From: an uncultured Bacillota bacterium
GTDB taxonomy: Bacteria > Bacillota > Clostridia > Peptostreptococcales > Anaerovoracaceae
Reading direction: 5' to 3'
NCBI GenBank assembly: GCA_958448635.1
Contig: CAUDEQ010000003.1
Location: 1-62,079 of the forward strand
DNA: 62,079 nucleotides
Both the position numbers and the translations under genes were made by a program. The notes beneath the pieces are model-generated. The model was given only the letters and a program-made list of their open reading frames with translations. It was not told the origin of the DNA and made no database searches. Shown here piece after piece: positions 25,028 to 33,316 of the stretch. How positions within the stretch are numbered: the stretch's first letter is position 1; each line of letters begins with the position of its first letter.

Positions 25028-25112
25028 TGCTTTCCTACGCCGGTATTATCCGGTTCAGGTCATGAGGGTTACACCGCAGCAGACGGTGAATCTCAGCATA
25101 AGCTCCCCTAGC
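25028..25112 (-). ncRNA. TPP riboswitch (THI element)
   Basis: The minus strand contains the conserved thi-box: AGGGGAGC near the 5' end (25108-25101), GCTGAGATTCACCG, then ACCCTCATGACCTGA, then CCGGATAATACCGGCGTAGG. These are the P2/P4 core elements of the TPP aptamer. It lies between a promoter and thiT. Confidence 0.96.
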
Positions 25113-25147
25113 TTTTTAAATATATTGTTTTGTTGCGCAACAGATTA

Positions 25148-25176
25148 ATAATAATTCATGTCGACAAAAAATGCAA
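25148..25176 (-). promoter_or_regulatory. Sigma-A promoter of the TPP riboswitch-thiT transcript
   Basis: On the minus strand TTGCAT (25176-25171) and TATTAT (25153-25148) are 17 bases apart. The riboswitch begins about 36 bases downstream. A 12-base palindrome, TGTTGCGCAACA (25131-25142), lies at about the start point. Confidence 0.6.
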
Positions 25177-25211
25177 TATTATTTTTATATATTCAATTTA
25201 TTTTTTACCCA

Positions 25212-26711
25212 TCATTCCTTTGCCCAGTCAAAGGTGCATTTTACTGCCTTGTGCCATCCTGCAAGCAGCTCTTTTCTTCGTTGTTCCTCCATTTCAGGCT
25301 GAAATATACGATCAACCTGCCAGTTGGATATAACATCAGCTGTGCTGTCCCAATAGCCTGTGGCAAGGCCTGCCAGATATGCCGCCCCCAGTGAAGTCGT
25401 CTCTATGCACATAGGTCTGTAAAGTGGCATGTCCATTATATCAGCCTGAAATTCCAACAGGAAATCGTTGGCACATGCCCCACCGTCCACCTTGAATTTT
25501 CTCAGCTCACAGCCCATATCCTCCGCCATGGAATTCATTAGATCATAAGTCTGATACGCCATGGATTCCAGCGCTGCTCTAACCAGGTGATTCCTATTGA
25601 CACCTCTGGTGAGCCCCAGCACTGCACCCCTGGCATAAGGGTCCCAGTACGGTGCGCCCAAGCCTGTAAATGCCGGCACGATATATGCCCCTGCCGTATC
25701 AGGTACTGATCTGGCCATTCTCTCAGACTGCGCCGCATTTTCCAGAACCTTCACTTCATCCCTGAGCCACTGGATGGTAGCCCCGGACACAAAAACAGAA
25801 CCTTCCAGGGCATAATACACCTTATCGTCTATGCCCCATGCAATGGTTGTAATAAGACCGTTCTTTGACTCAACAGGCTTTTCCCCGGTATTTACCAGCA
25901 TGAACCCGCCTGTTCCGTATGTGTTTTTGGCTTCGCCTTCGGCAAAGCATGTCTGACCGAACAATGCCGACTGCTGATCTCCCGCTGCCCCGGATATCCT
26001 TATGGGGCCGCCCAGTATTCTAGGATGGCTTTCACCGTATATCATGCTGGACGGAACAGGCTTCGGAAGCATAATTTCCGGAATATCCAGCTCAGCCAGT
26101 ATATCCTCATCCCATCTAAGCGTATGAATATTGAACATCATGGTTCTGGAAGCATTTGAATAATCGGTCACATGAACCTTTCCCTCTGTCAGCTTCCAGA
26201 TGAGCCACGTTTCTATGGTTCCGAAAAGAAGCTCCCCGTTTCTCGCACGCTGATAAGCTCCTTCGACATTCTCAAGTATCCATCTCAGCTTTGTCGCTGA
26301 AAAATACGGATCTATCAGAAGGCCTGTCTTTTGTCTGAACATATCCGTCAGGCCTCTCTCCTTCAGCTTGTCACAGTAATCCGCAGTTCTTCTGCACTGC
26401 CAGACGATGGCATTGTATATAGGCTCGCCTGTACGCCTGTCCCACACCACGGTGGTCTCTCTCTGATTCGTTATTCCGATGGAATCTATATTCTCATAAG
26501 TGGCATCTATCTTCAGCATTGCCTCCTGAGCCACACCTATCTGCGTGGACCATATTTCCATAGGGTCATGCTCTACCCAGCCTTCGTGAGGATAGAGCTG
26601 CGTAAACTCCTTCTGGGCAACGCTTATCTGCCTTCCCTGCTTATCGTATAGTATGCATCTGGCACTTGTTGTTCCCTGATCCAGGGCCATTATGTATCTT
26701 TTCTTCATCAT
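25212..26711 (-). CDS. glpK: Glycerol kinase
   Basis: GlpK phosphorylates glycerol to sn-glycerol-3-phosphate. The 499-aa FGGY-family protein has the N-terminal MALDQGTTSARCILYD phosphate loop, GWVEHDPMEIW, the GITNQRETTVVWD segment and the second-domain GGACANDFLLEFQADIM and SLGAAYLAGLATGYW motifs. The length is standard. Its ATG overlaps the hemW stop as ATGA, giving coupled translation at the end of the lepA-hemW operon. No glycerol facilitator or glycerol-3-phosphate dehydrogenase is nearby. Confidence 0.96.
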   Translation of the reverse strand: MMKKRYIMALDQGTTSARCILYDKQGRQISVAQKEFTQLYPHEGWVEHDPMEIWSTQIGVAQEAMLKIDATYENIDSIGITNQRETTVVWDRRTGEPIYNAIVWQCRRTADYCDKLKERGLTDMFRQKTGLLIDPYFSATKLRWILENVEGAYQRARNGELLFGTIETWLIWKLTEGKVHVTDYSNASRTMMFNIHTLRWDEDILAELDIPEIMLPKPVPSSMIYGESHPRILGGPIRISGAAGDQQSALFGQTCFAEGEAKNTYGTGGFMLVNTGEKPVESKNGLITTIAWGIDDKVYYALEGSVFVSGATIQWLRDEVKVLENAAQSERMARSVPDTAGAYIVPAFTGLGAPYWDPYARGAVLGLTRGVNRNHLVRAALESMAYQTYDLMNSMAEDMGCELRKFKVDGGACANDFLLEFQADIMDMPLYRPMCIETTSLGAAYLAGLATGYWDSTADVISNWQVDRIFQPEMEEQRRKELLAGWHKAVKCTFDWAKE

Positions 26712-27859
26712 ATAAACTCCGCCATTATCCTATTGGAAACGTCCATTCCCTTTTCCGACAGAAACATCCTGTCTCCTTCAACCATCAGCAGCCCCCTATA
26801 TCTGTCCGGAAGCTTACTGTCATACACCTCGAACAGCTCTTTTCCAAATATCCTTCTGAAATGTCTCAGATCTATTCCCTCAGTCTTCCTCAGCCCTGTG
26901 AATATATATATTCCCATCTCTTCACGGTTGCTGTACTTTTCGACACTTCCCACGTCAACGGGAGTTCTCTTCTCCTTTATGGCCTTTATGTAGTCCTGCA
27001 TCCTTTCGCAGTTTTTGAACCTGCTTCCGTTGGCAAAAGAGCTGGATCCAAGTCCAAGTCCCAGATACTCAGCATATGACCAGTATTTCATATTATGTCG
27101 GCTCTCATAGCCCGGTAAAGCCGCATTGGATATTTCGTAATGCTTATATCCTGCCGCCTTCAGCATTTTCAGAGCGATATGATACATTTCCCTGTCAGTT
27201 TCCTCGGCTGTAGGCTCGTACTTTCCCGTTTGATATATGTGCTCGTACATTTCCGTGCCTTCTTCTACCTGAAGGCTATAGAGAGAAATATGTGTAGGCC
27301 TCTGAAATATCGCCTGTCTCACTGTATCCTTCCACATTTTCATCGACTGCTCCGGTATGCCGAACATCAGATCTATGTTGATATTTTTGAACCCCACCTT
27401 CTGAGCACGCTGAACGCAATAGAATGCGTCGTTCTTGTTATGTATCCTGCCCAGCACCTGAAGCACATGATTATCAAAGGACTGAACACCTATGCTCAGT
27501 CGGTTTATTCCCTTTCTCAGATATCTCTCCAGCTTTTCATCCGACACCGTTGCAGGATTCACCTCTATAGTTATTTCAGCGTCCTCCGCCACATCAAAAT
27601 TATCCTTGATATGATCCAGCAGCCTTCCCATATCCCATTCAGATACCAGAGACGGCGTTCCTCCGCCGATGAAAATGCTGTCCACCTTTCTGTAACGCCA
27701 GTCGATGGATTTGATGTTAATTTCCTCCATCAAGGCATTGACGTATTCAGACAGCACCTTGTTATCGTTGCACCCAAAAGAGAGAAAATCGCAATAGCTG
27801 CATTTTCTCACACAAAACGGTATATGAAGGTACAGACCGAGATTATTTGTTATCATCAT
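26708..27859 (-). CDS. hemW: Radical SAM haem chaperone HemW
   Basis: This 383-aa radical SAM protein was long annotated as oxygen-independent coproporphyrinogen III oxidase, but this short class is now assigned to the haem chaperone HemW. The cluster motif CVRKCSYCDF (CxxxCxxC) is near residue 16. IGGGTPSLVS and the NINIDLMFGIPEQ region are conserved. The HemN_C domain is at the C-terminus. It overlaps the lepA end by 17 bases, the usual lepA-hemW arrangement. The extra Cys seen in true HemN is lacking, which supports HemW. Confidence 0.92.
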   Translation of the reverse strand: MMITNNLGLYLHIPFCVRKCSYCDFLSFGCNDNKVLSEYVNALMEEINIKSIDWRYRKVDSIFIGGGTPSLVSEWDMGRLLDHIKDNFDVAEDAEITIEVNPATVSDEKLERYLRKGINRLSIGVQSFDNHVLQVLGRIHNKNDAFYCVQRAQKVGFKNINIDLMFGIPEQSMKMWKDTVRQAIFQRPTHISLYSLQVEEGTEMYEHIYQTGKYEPTAEETDREMYHIALKMLKAAGYKHYEISNAALPGYESRHNMKYWSYAEYLGLGLGSSSFANGSRFKNCERMQDYIKAIKEKRTPVDVGSVEKYSNREEMGIYIFTGLRKTEGIDLRHFRRIFGKELFEVYDSKLPDRYRGLLMVEGDRMFLSEKGMDVSNRIMAEFI

Positions 27860-29654
27860 ACTTCAATACTGCAGTAAAGGCCTCCTGCGGCACCTCAACG
27901 GTACCGAACTGCCTCATTCTCTTTTTTCCTTCCTTTTGTTTTTCCAAAAGCTTTTTCTTTCTGGAAATATCCCCTCCGTAACATTTTGCTATAACGTCTT
28001 TTCTGTATGCTCTTACTGTCTCTCTGGCTATTACCTTCTGCCCTATGGATGCCTGGATAGGCACCTCAAACTGATGCATAGGTATTATCTCTTTAAGCTT
28101 GGAGCAGACAAATCTGCCTCTCGAATAAGCCTTGGATTCATGTACGATCATTGAGAATGCATCGACTACCTCCTTGTTGAGAAGGATATCAAGCTTCACC
28201 ACCTTGGAAGGCTCGTATCTTGTGAATTCGTAATCTAGCGAGCCATACCCTCTGGTCTTGGACTTGAGGGCATCAAAAAAATCATATATTACTTCATTGA
28301 GCGGCATATCGTAATGGAGGTTCACTCTGTTCTCTGTGATGTACTCCATATGGATCATCCTTCCCCTTCTGTCCTGGCAGATTTCCATGATATTACCTAC
28401 GTATTCCTTTGGAACCATTATATCAGCCTTGACCATGGGCTCCTCAATGTGGTCTATCATAGCTGCATCGGGAAGATTAGACGGATTCTGGACCATTTTT
28501 TCAGTGCCGTCAGTCATCACCACCTTGTATATTACGCTTGGCGAGGTGGTGACAACGCCAAGGTCGAATTCTCTTTCAAGTCTCTCTACGATGATCTCCA
28601 TATGGAGAAGTCCGAGAAAGCCGCATCTAAAGCCAAAGCCCAACGCCGTGGATGTCTCAGGCTCAAAATGAAATGCAGCATCGTTCACCTGAAGCTTTTC
28701 CAGAGCATCCTTTACATTCTCGTATTTTTCTCCCTCAGCAGGATATATGCCGCAGTACACCATGGGCTGGACCTTCTTGTATCCCGGCAGAGGGCTGTCT
28801 GCAGGTTCATCGTCCAATGTGATGGTATCGCCTACACGGGCATCTGCCACCTGCTTTATGCTGGCGCAGATATAGCCTACCTCGCCTGCTCTCAGCGACT
28901 TGCATTCCACAGGTCCGGGAGAATAAACACCTACCTCTGTAACTTCGTATTTTTTCCCTGTATTCATCAGGCGTATGATATCGCCTTCTTTTACAGTGCC
29001 GTCGAAGATCCTCGTGTATATCACCACACCCTTATAGTTGTCATAGTATGAGTCGAATATCAGCGCTTTAAGCTTGCCGTTCTCATCACCCTCCGGAGCA
29101 GGTATCTCCGTGACGATCTTCTCCAGCAGGTCCTCAATGCCGATTCCCTCCTTGGCCGAAACGAGAGGGGCCTGCTGTGCATCTATGCCTATTACGTCTT
29201 CTATTTCCTTCTTCACCTCGTCAGGTCTTGCCGAAGGAAGGTCTATCTTGTTTAAAACAGGCGTTATCTCAAGATCCTCGTTCATCGCCAGGTATACATT
29301 GGCCAGTGTCTGTGCCTCCACACCCTGTGTCGCATCCACCACCAGAACGGCTCCTTCACATGCCGCCAGACTCCTGGATACCTCGTATGTGAAGTCCACA
29401 TGTCCCGGAGTGTCGATGAGATTGAAAATGTATTCGTTCCCGTCTTTGGAATTGAATATAAGTCTCGTCGTCTGAAGCTTTATGGTTATTCCTCTTTCAC
29501 GCTCCAGATCCATATTGTCAAGAAACTGCTCTCTCATTTCCCTTTCGGAAACGAGACCGGTCTTTTCTATTATCCTGTCTGCCAGAGTCGATTTCCCGTG
29601 GTCTATATGCGCAATAATACTGAAATTCCTGATAAATTGCCTGTAATCCTTCAT
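27843..29654 (-). CDS. lepA: Elongation factor 4 (LepA)
   Basis: LepA is a ribosome-associated GTPase linked to back-translocation and ribosome biogenesis. The 603-aa protein has all G motifs: AHIDHGKSTLADR (G1), GITI (G2), DTPGHVDF (G3), NKIDLP (G4) and the G5 SAKEG. The LepA-specific C-terminal domain ends in RKKKLLEKQKEGKKRMRQFG and a tail VPQEAFTAVLKYD. The length is standard. The start follows GAGG. Confidence 0.98.
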   Translation of the reverse strand: MKDYRQFIRNFSIIAHIDHGKSTLADRIIEKTGLVSEREMREQFLDNMDLERERGITIKLQTTRLIFNSKDGNEYIFNLIDTPGHVDFTYEVSRSLAACEGAVLVVDATQGVEAQTLANVYLAMNEDLEITPVLNKIDLPSARPDEVKKEIEDVIGIDAQQAPLVSAKEGIGIEDLLEKIVTEIPAPEGDENGKLKALIFDSYYDNYKGVVIYTRIFDGTVKEGDIIRLMNTGKKYEVTEVGVYSPGPVECKSLRAGEVGYICASIKQVADARVGDTITLDDEPADSPLPGYKKVQPMVYCGIYPAEGEKYENVKDALEKLQVNDAAFHFEPETSTALGFGFRCGFLGLLHMEIIVERLEREFDLGVVTTSPSVIYKVVMTDGTEKMVQNPSNLPDAAMIDHIEEPMVKADIMVPKEYVGNIMEICQDRRGRMIHMEYITENRVNLHYDMPLNEVIYDFFDALKSKTRGYGSLDYEFTRYEPSKVVKLDILLNKEVVDAFSMIVHESKAYSRGRFVCSKLKEIIPMHQFEVPIQASIGQKVIARETVRAYRKDVIAKCYGGDISRKKKLLEKQKEGKKRMRQFGTVEVPQEAFTAVLKYDDNK

Positions 29655-29685
29655 TTGTGCCTCTCGATCAATGTTATTTTATATT

Positions 29686-29694
29686 ATTATATCA
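29686..29694 (-). promoter_or_regulatory. Extended -10 promoter candidate for lepA
   Basis: The minus strand reads TGATATAAT, an extended -10 (TG-N-TATAAT), 31 bases before the lepA ATG. No good -35 is present, which is acceptable for extended -10 promoters. It partly overlaps the end of the small 50-aa ORF. Confidence 0.45.
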
Positions 29695-29696
29695 TT

Positions 29697-29849
29697 TTAA
29701 TTGAAAACACATGTTTTTTCAACCGGCAAAACCAATTTTCCGCCATATCCCGTGTATGCATGGCAGATGGTATCTACAGCCACCACTCCGCATGTTCCTG
29801 CAAAGAACACGGTAAATATGACGATAACTTTTATTGCGAATCTCCTCAC
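29697..29849 (-). CDS. 50-aa membrane or secreted small protein coupled to spoIIP
   Basis: I do not recognise this protein. It starts with GTG at 29849, which overlaps the spoIIP stop as GTGA and has an ideal AAGGAGG 4 bases before it. The peptide reads MRRFAIKVIVIFTVFFAGTC at its N-terminus: a basic start followed by a hydrophobic helix of about 15 residues, like a signal peptide or membrane anchor. The rest is short, with three Cys (residues 20, 29 and 47). The strong ribosome binding site and exact overlap argue for real translation. It could be a sporulation small protein or a modulator of SpoIIP. Confidence 0.5.
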   Translation of the reverse strand: MRRFAIKVIVIFTVFFAGTCGVVAVDTICHAYTGYGGKLVLPVEKTCVFN

Positions 29850-30730
29850 TGCTCCTCCTTAATTATCGAAGCCAGCACATCTGCGAAATACATTCCGCAT
29901 TCTCTCGCTTCCTCTATGGTGTTTTTATTGTTTCCCACCTCGAGAAGCAGCGCCTTGTTGCTGACAAATTCATTGTAATTGTAATTCTTTTCAATTATTG
30001 CTCCGCCGAAGCCCTCGTACATGCTTCCGGCAGCAGAGGTTACCTTTTTGGCAAAATCGTAAAGCTCCACGTAATTCTCATTGGCCTTTCCCACCACCAG
30101 GCTGAATGTCGCCACACGCTTTCCGTCTATTTCCGTATATTTTCCCTCAGTTGCAGAAGCCGGCGCAGCATCCCTGTGAAGATCGATTATGTATACGGCT
30201 GACGGGTACTGTTTGACAAGGCTCTGGATCGTTGCCAGCGATCTGCTGTAGGATTCATTGTATGAAGGTCTGTCGTGAACCGTTTTATCATGTATGACGT
30301 TTATTCCCTTTTTCTTAAGCTGGGCCTCAAGAACAGCCCCCACATCTCGAACGGTGCCCTCCTCCTCTTCTCTATGGTAATTACTTTCTTTATACGGCAT
30401 ATATGATTCGCTGCTGTGAGTATGATATATTATCACAAGAGGCTCCCCTGAAACTGTTATTTCCTCATCCGAAGCCTCCTTTTTATCATCAGCTTCCGCA
30501 TTTTCCGCCGTCCTTTCCTTCTCCGCAGTCTGCACTTTTTCCTCTTTATCTTCCTGCCCATTTATCCTTGCCGCCGGAGCCATATGTCCTATGCATATTT
30601 CCCCCAACGTCTTTTCATCAAGCATCATTTCAGACAGCGCAAGGCTGGGCTTTGCGCCTGTAAAGAAAACAGTCGAGCAGATAAACAGCGCTGTGGCGGC
30701 AATGATAAATCCTTTTCTTCTGATATCCAT
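29846..30730 (-). CDS. spoIIP: Stage II sporulation protein P (SpoIIP)
   Basis: SpoIIP is the amidase/endopeptidase of the SpoIID-SpoIIM-SpoIIP engulfment complex. The 294-aa protein has an N-terminal membrane helix (about residues 7-30), a variable linker rich in Lys/Glu, then the SpoIIP domain with VIIYHTHSSESYMPYKE, YIIDLHRDA and LLLEVGNNKNTIEEA, which carry the zinc ligands His and Glu. The gene lies between gpr and lepA, the normal clostridial order. The start has GGAGG upstream (30735-30739). Its partner spoIID is in this window at 47.6 kb; spoIIM is not. Confidence 0.95.
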   Translation of the reverse strand: MDIRRKGFIIAATALFICSTVFFTGAKPSLALSEMMLDEKTLGEICIGHMAPAARINGQEDKEEKVQTAEKERTAENAEADDKKEASDEEITVSGEPLVIIYHTHSSESYMPYKESNYHREEEEGTVRDVGAVLEAQLKKKGINVIHDKTVHDRPSYNESYSRSLATIQSLVKQYPSAVYIIDLHRDAAPASATEGKYTEIDGKRVATFSLVVGKANENYVELYDFAKKVTSAAGSMYEGFGGAIIEKNYNYNEFVSNKALLLEVGNNKNTIEEARECGMYFADVLASIIKEEQ

Positions 30731-30752
30731 AGTTGTCCTCCAAAGGTTTCTC

Positions 30753-31637
30753 CTATGAATATATGCCGGGGTGAAGAGTTTTATTAATGCCTGCCGCTAT
30801 GATTTCCGAGAATTCTTTTATCAGCATATCTATATCCGTAGATGTCACTATCATCTGTCTGTCATACCGCCTTATATATTCTTCTATTTCCTCGGCTGTG
30901 TGACTGTTTTCGGAGAGAGCATCCCTTATTATGGTGGATGCATCTATGACGGTGGGGACTCCTATGGCTATGACCCTGACTCCTATCGTCTCTTGATTTA
31001 TTCCTAATCTTGTGTTTCCCATGCCTGCACCGGGAGATATGCCTGTATCAGTAATCTGTATCGTCGTGCTGACACGGTCGATGTTTCTTGCCGCAAGGGA
31101 ATCTATCACGATGATGGTCTCAGGCTCCGACAGCTCTGCAGCCTTTTTTACTATATCGGCAGTTTCCATGCCTGTGGTGGCAGTCACGCCGGGAGTCACA
31201 CAGCTGACGCAGGACATTTCATCATCGCCGTCTGCTTCGAATATTAGAAAGAGATGTCTTGTGACACGTATCCTGGATACGACCTCAGGGCCGAGAGAAT
31301 CAGGCGTCACGGCGCTGTTTCCCAGACCTGCCACAAGCACCTTAAGTCTGTAGTGAAACTTGAGCATGGAGCTGAGCTCCTCGGTCACGGCCGTTATGAC
31401 ATTTCCCTTAACTTCATCCCTGCCCTCCAGTATGCCTTTTGCCTCTATGGTTATATAGCTTCCTGCAGGCTTCTGCATCCGGCGCTCCCCCATCTCATTG
31501 AGAATCTTTATCCTTGTAGCCACAACTCCATTGCCGTAATCCAGCTTTTCCATCGTTACGCCCTCTATTTCGCCTGCTCCCGACTCCTCGTCCAGTATTT
31601 CCTTCCTCTCTATGGCAAGATCTGTCCTGTAATCCAT
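30753..31637 (-). CDS. gpr: Germination protease GPR
   Basis: GPR degrades the small acid-soluble spore proteins during germination. The 294-aa protein has the family motifs GLGNSAVTPDSLGPEVV, VTPGVTATTGMET, IVIDSLAARNIDR and TDTGISPGAGMGNTR. It is made as a zymogen; the N-terminal part holds the expected propeptide region before residue 16. It is encoded directly upstream of spoIIP and divergent from rpsT, the conserved arrangement. The start follows GGAGG. Confidence 0.97.
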   Translation of the reverse strand: MDYRTDLAIERKEILDEESGAGEIEGVTMEKLDYGNGVVATRIKILNEMGERRMQKPAGSYITIEAKGILEGRDEVKGNVITAVTEELSSMLKFHYRLKVLVAGLGNSAVTPDSLGPEVVSRIRVTRHLFLIFEADGDDEMSCVSCVTPGVTATTGMETADIVKKAAELSEPETIIVIDSLAARNIDRVSTTIQITDTGISPGAGMGNTRLGINQETIGVRVIAIGVPTVIDASTIIRDALSENSHTAEEIEEYIRRYDRQMIVTSTDIDMLIKEFSEIIAAGINKTLHPGIYS

Positions 31638-31674
31638 ATTCCCTCCAAATACTATCTTTTTTATGATTTTCCCC

Positions 31675-31703
31675 TTGCAAAAGGCTTTTTATTCCTATAT
31701 AAT
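31675..31703 (+). promoter_or_regulatory. Sigma-A promoter of rpsT
   Basis: TTGCAA (31675-31680) and a perfect TATAAT (31698-31703) are separated by 17 bases. The rpsT start codon is 70 bases past the -10, leaving an untranslated leader where S20 could regulate its own translation. Confidence 0.82.
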
Positions 31704-31772
31704 TATTGTTGCGTTTTTATGCTGCGAAACAAGTCGCAGCAGGCTATGAAATAAGAAAGTGGGGTAAATTTA

Positions 31773-32039
31773 ATGGCTAATATTAAATCCGCAAAGAAAA
31801 GAATCCGCGTAATCGACAAGAAGACGGCCAGAAACAGAAGAGTAAAAGGTCATCTCAAGGCAATTCTGAAAGCATATGACGCTGCTCTCGAAGCCGGCGA
31901 CATGGATCTTGCCAAGGAAAAGCTTGCTCTGGCAGAGAAGAAGCTCATGCAGGCTGCTGCTAAGAACACTATCCACAAGAATGCAGCTTCCAGAAAGGTA
32001 TCAAGATTAGCGAAGAGATTCAACAAGGCTAACGCCTAA
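31773..32039 (+). CDS. rpsT: 30S ribosomal protein S20
   Basis: This 88-aa basic three-helix protein of the small subunit binds 16S rRNA. Family signatures are MANIKSAKKRIRV at the start and KNTIHKNAASRKVSRLAKRF near the end. The length is typical. It is monocistronic with its own promoter and terminator, as usual in Firmicutes. Confidence 0.98.
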   Translation: MANIKSAKKRIRVIDKKTARNRRVKGHLKAILKAYDAALEAGDMDLAKEKLALAEKKLMQAAAKNTIHKNAASRKVSRLAKRFNKANA

Positions 32040-32096
32040 GTCTCACCCGTCCCCACCGGTGCATAAGTTAAATGCACAAAATGAGCAAACCAAAGA

Positions 32097-32126
32097 AAAA
32101 GATGGATGTGTCTCCCATCTTTTTTG
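32097..32126 (+). terminator. Terminator of rpsT
   Basis: AAAAGATGG (32097-32105) pairs with CCATCTTTT (32115-32123), with a 9-base loop and a T run. It lies about 60 bases after the rpsT stop. Confidence 0.85.
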
Positions 32127-32155
32127 TTTTTTGCAGGTAATCAACGGAGGTTTAT

Positions 32156-33082
32156 ATGAATAAAATGATCTGGCCACGGCCGCTGAAAAAAGGCGATAAA
32201 GTCGCCATCACCGCCACATCTTCACCTGTAGGCAGCGAAAAGCTCCATGCTTCCATAGAATCCGTAAAATTCCTGGGGCTTGAGCCTGTGGTCATGCCAA
32301 GCTGTCATCTGCACCACGGCTACCTTGCCGGCCCCGACAGCCAGAGAGCCGCTGACATAAACAGCGCTTTTGCAGATGATGATATCAAAGGTATTTTCTG
32401 TCTGCGCGGAGGCTACGGAACCACCAGGATACTTCCCATGCTGGATTTTCAGGTCATCAAAGACAATCCAAAGGTTTTCATAGGATACAGCGATATATCA
32501 TCGCTTCATTTCAACATCAACAGAAAATGCTCCCTGATAACCTTTCACGGACCTATGCCTACCACAGACTACCGCCTCCACGAAGGTTTCACCAACGACT
32601 CACTGAGGAACGCTCTGTTCGACTCATATCGTCATACACAGATAGCCAATCCTCCCGGAGAGAAAATGCGCGTGCTGCGAAGCGGCAGCGCCTGCGGAAT
32701 GCTGACGGGAGGTAATCTTTCCCTGATGGCGGGAACTCTTGGCTCACAGTATGAAATCGATACGCGCGGCAAAATACTTTTCATAGAAGACGTTGACGAA
32801 AAGCCTTTCCGAATAGATAAAATGCTCACCGCCCTTTCCCTTGCAGGCAAATTCAGGGACTGTGCCGGCATCATCCTCGGAACCTTCGAAAGATGCGAGG
32901 AAAATCATCACCCTACCCTTTCCCTGGAGGAGATCTTTCAGGAGGTGGTGCTGCCGTGGAACAAGCCGACTATCCTCAACCTCAGGGCCGGTCATATATA
33001 CCCTCAAAGCACATTGCCTATGGGAGCTGAGGTTTCCCTAGATGCCTGCCCGGATAATGTGGATATATGTGTTTTAAAGTAA
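32156..33082 (+). CDS. LD-carboxypeptidase (peptidase S66)
   Basis: This 308-aa enzyme is of the LdcA/MccF family, which removes the terminal D-Ala from tetrapeptides in murein recycling; some members confer resistance to microcin C7. The nucleophile is Ser112 in VFIGYSDISS, with Glu in the FIEDVDEKPFRIDKM segment and the active-site His in LRAGHIYPQSTLPMG. The FCLRGGYGTTRILPML motif is also typical. It lacks a signal peptide, which fits the cytoplasmic class. The start follows CGGAGG. Confidence 0.9.
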   Translation: MNKMIWPRPLKKGDKVAITATSSPVGSEKLHASIESVKFLGLEPVVMPSCHLHHGYLAGPDSQRAADINSAFADDDIKGIFCLRGGYGTTRILPMLDFQVIKDNPKVFIGYSDISSLHFNINRKCSLITFHGPMPTTDYRLHEGFTNDSLRNALFDSYRHTQIANPPGEKMRVLRSGSACGMLTGGNLSLMAGTLGSQYEIDTRGKILFIEDVDEKPFRIDKMLTALSLAGKFRDCAGIILGTFERCEENHHPTLSLEEIFQEVVLPWNKPTILNLRAGHIYPQSTLPMGAEVSLDACPDNVDICVLK

Positions 33083-33145
33083 GCACAGGCTCTGCAGATG
33101 ATGTTGAAACTGTAAGCTTTGCTGAATTACTCCTCAGCATCACAC

Positions 33146-33157
33146 GATACATGTATC
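33146..33157. promoter_or_regulatory. Perfect 12-base palindrome upstream of deoD
   Basis: GATACATGTATC is fully self-complementary and lies in the leader region 160 bases before deoD. It could be an operator, but such short palindromes also occur by chance. Confidence 0.3.
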
Positions 33158-33234
33158 ATGCAGGAAATTGTCATGCATTCTATATTTCCTGTATTAGAAA
33201 CATTTCTTTTGTGCTATACTGTTTTCATACGATA

Positions 33235-33265
33235 AGTTGACTATTCAAATAGTTGATTATTCAAA
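33235..33265. promoter_or_regulatory. Tandem 15-base repeats upstream of deoD (operator candidate)
   Basis: AGTTGACTATTCAAA (33235-33249) and AGTTGATTATTCAAA (33251-33265) differ at one base and are spaced 16 bases apart. Each holds an imperfect palindrome TTGA-N4/5-TCAA. They lie downstream of a TATACT -10-like element (33215-33220) and before the deoD start, a position where a repressor would block transcription. The DtxR-type protein encoded in the same gene group is one candidate binder. Confidence 0.5.
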
Positions 33266-33316
33266 ATACTAATTGTGAGAGTATAGGTAAGCTGAAATAC
33301 CAGAAAGGATTTTTCA

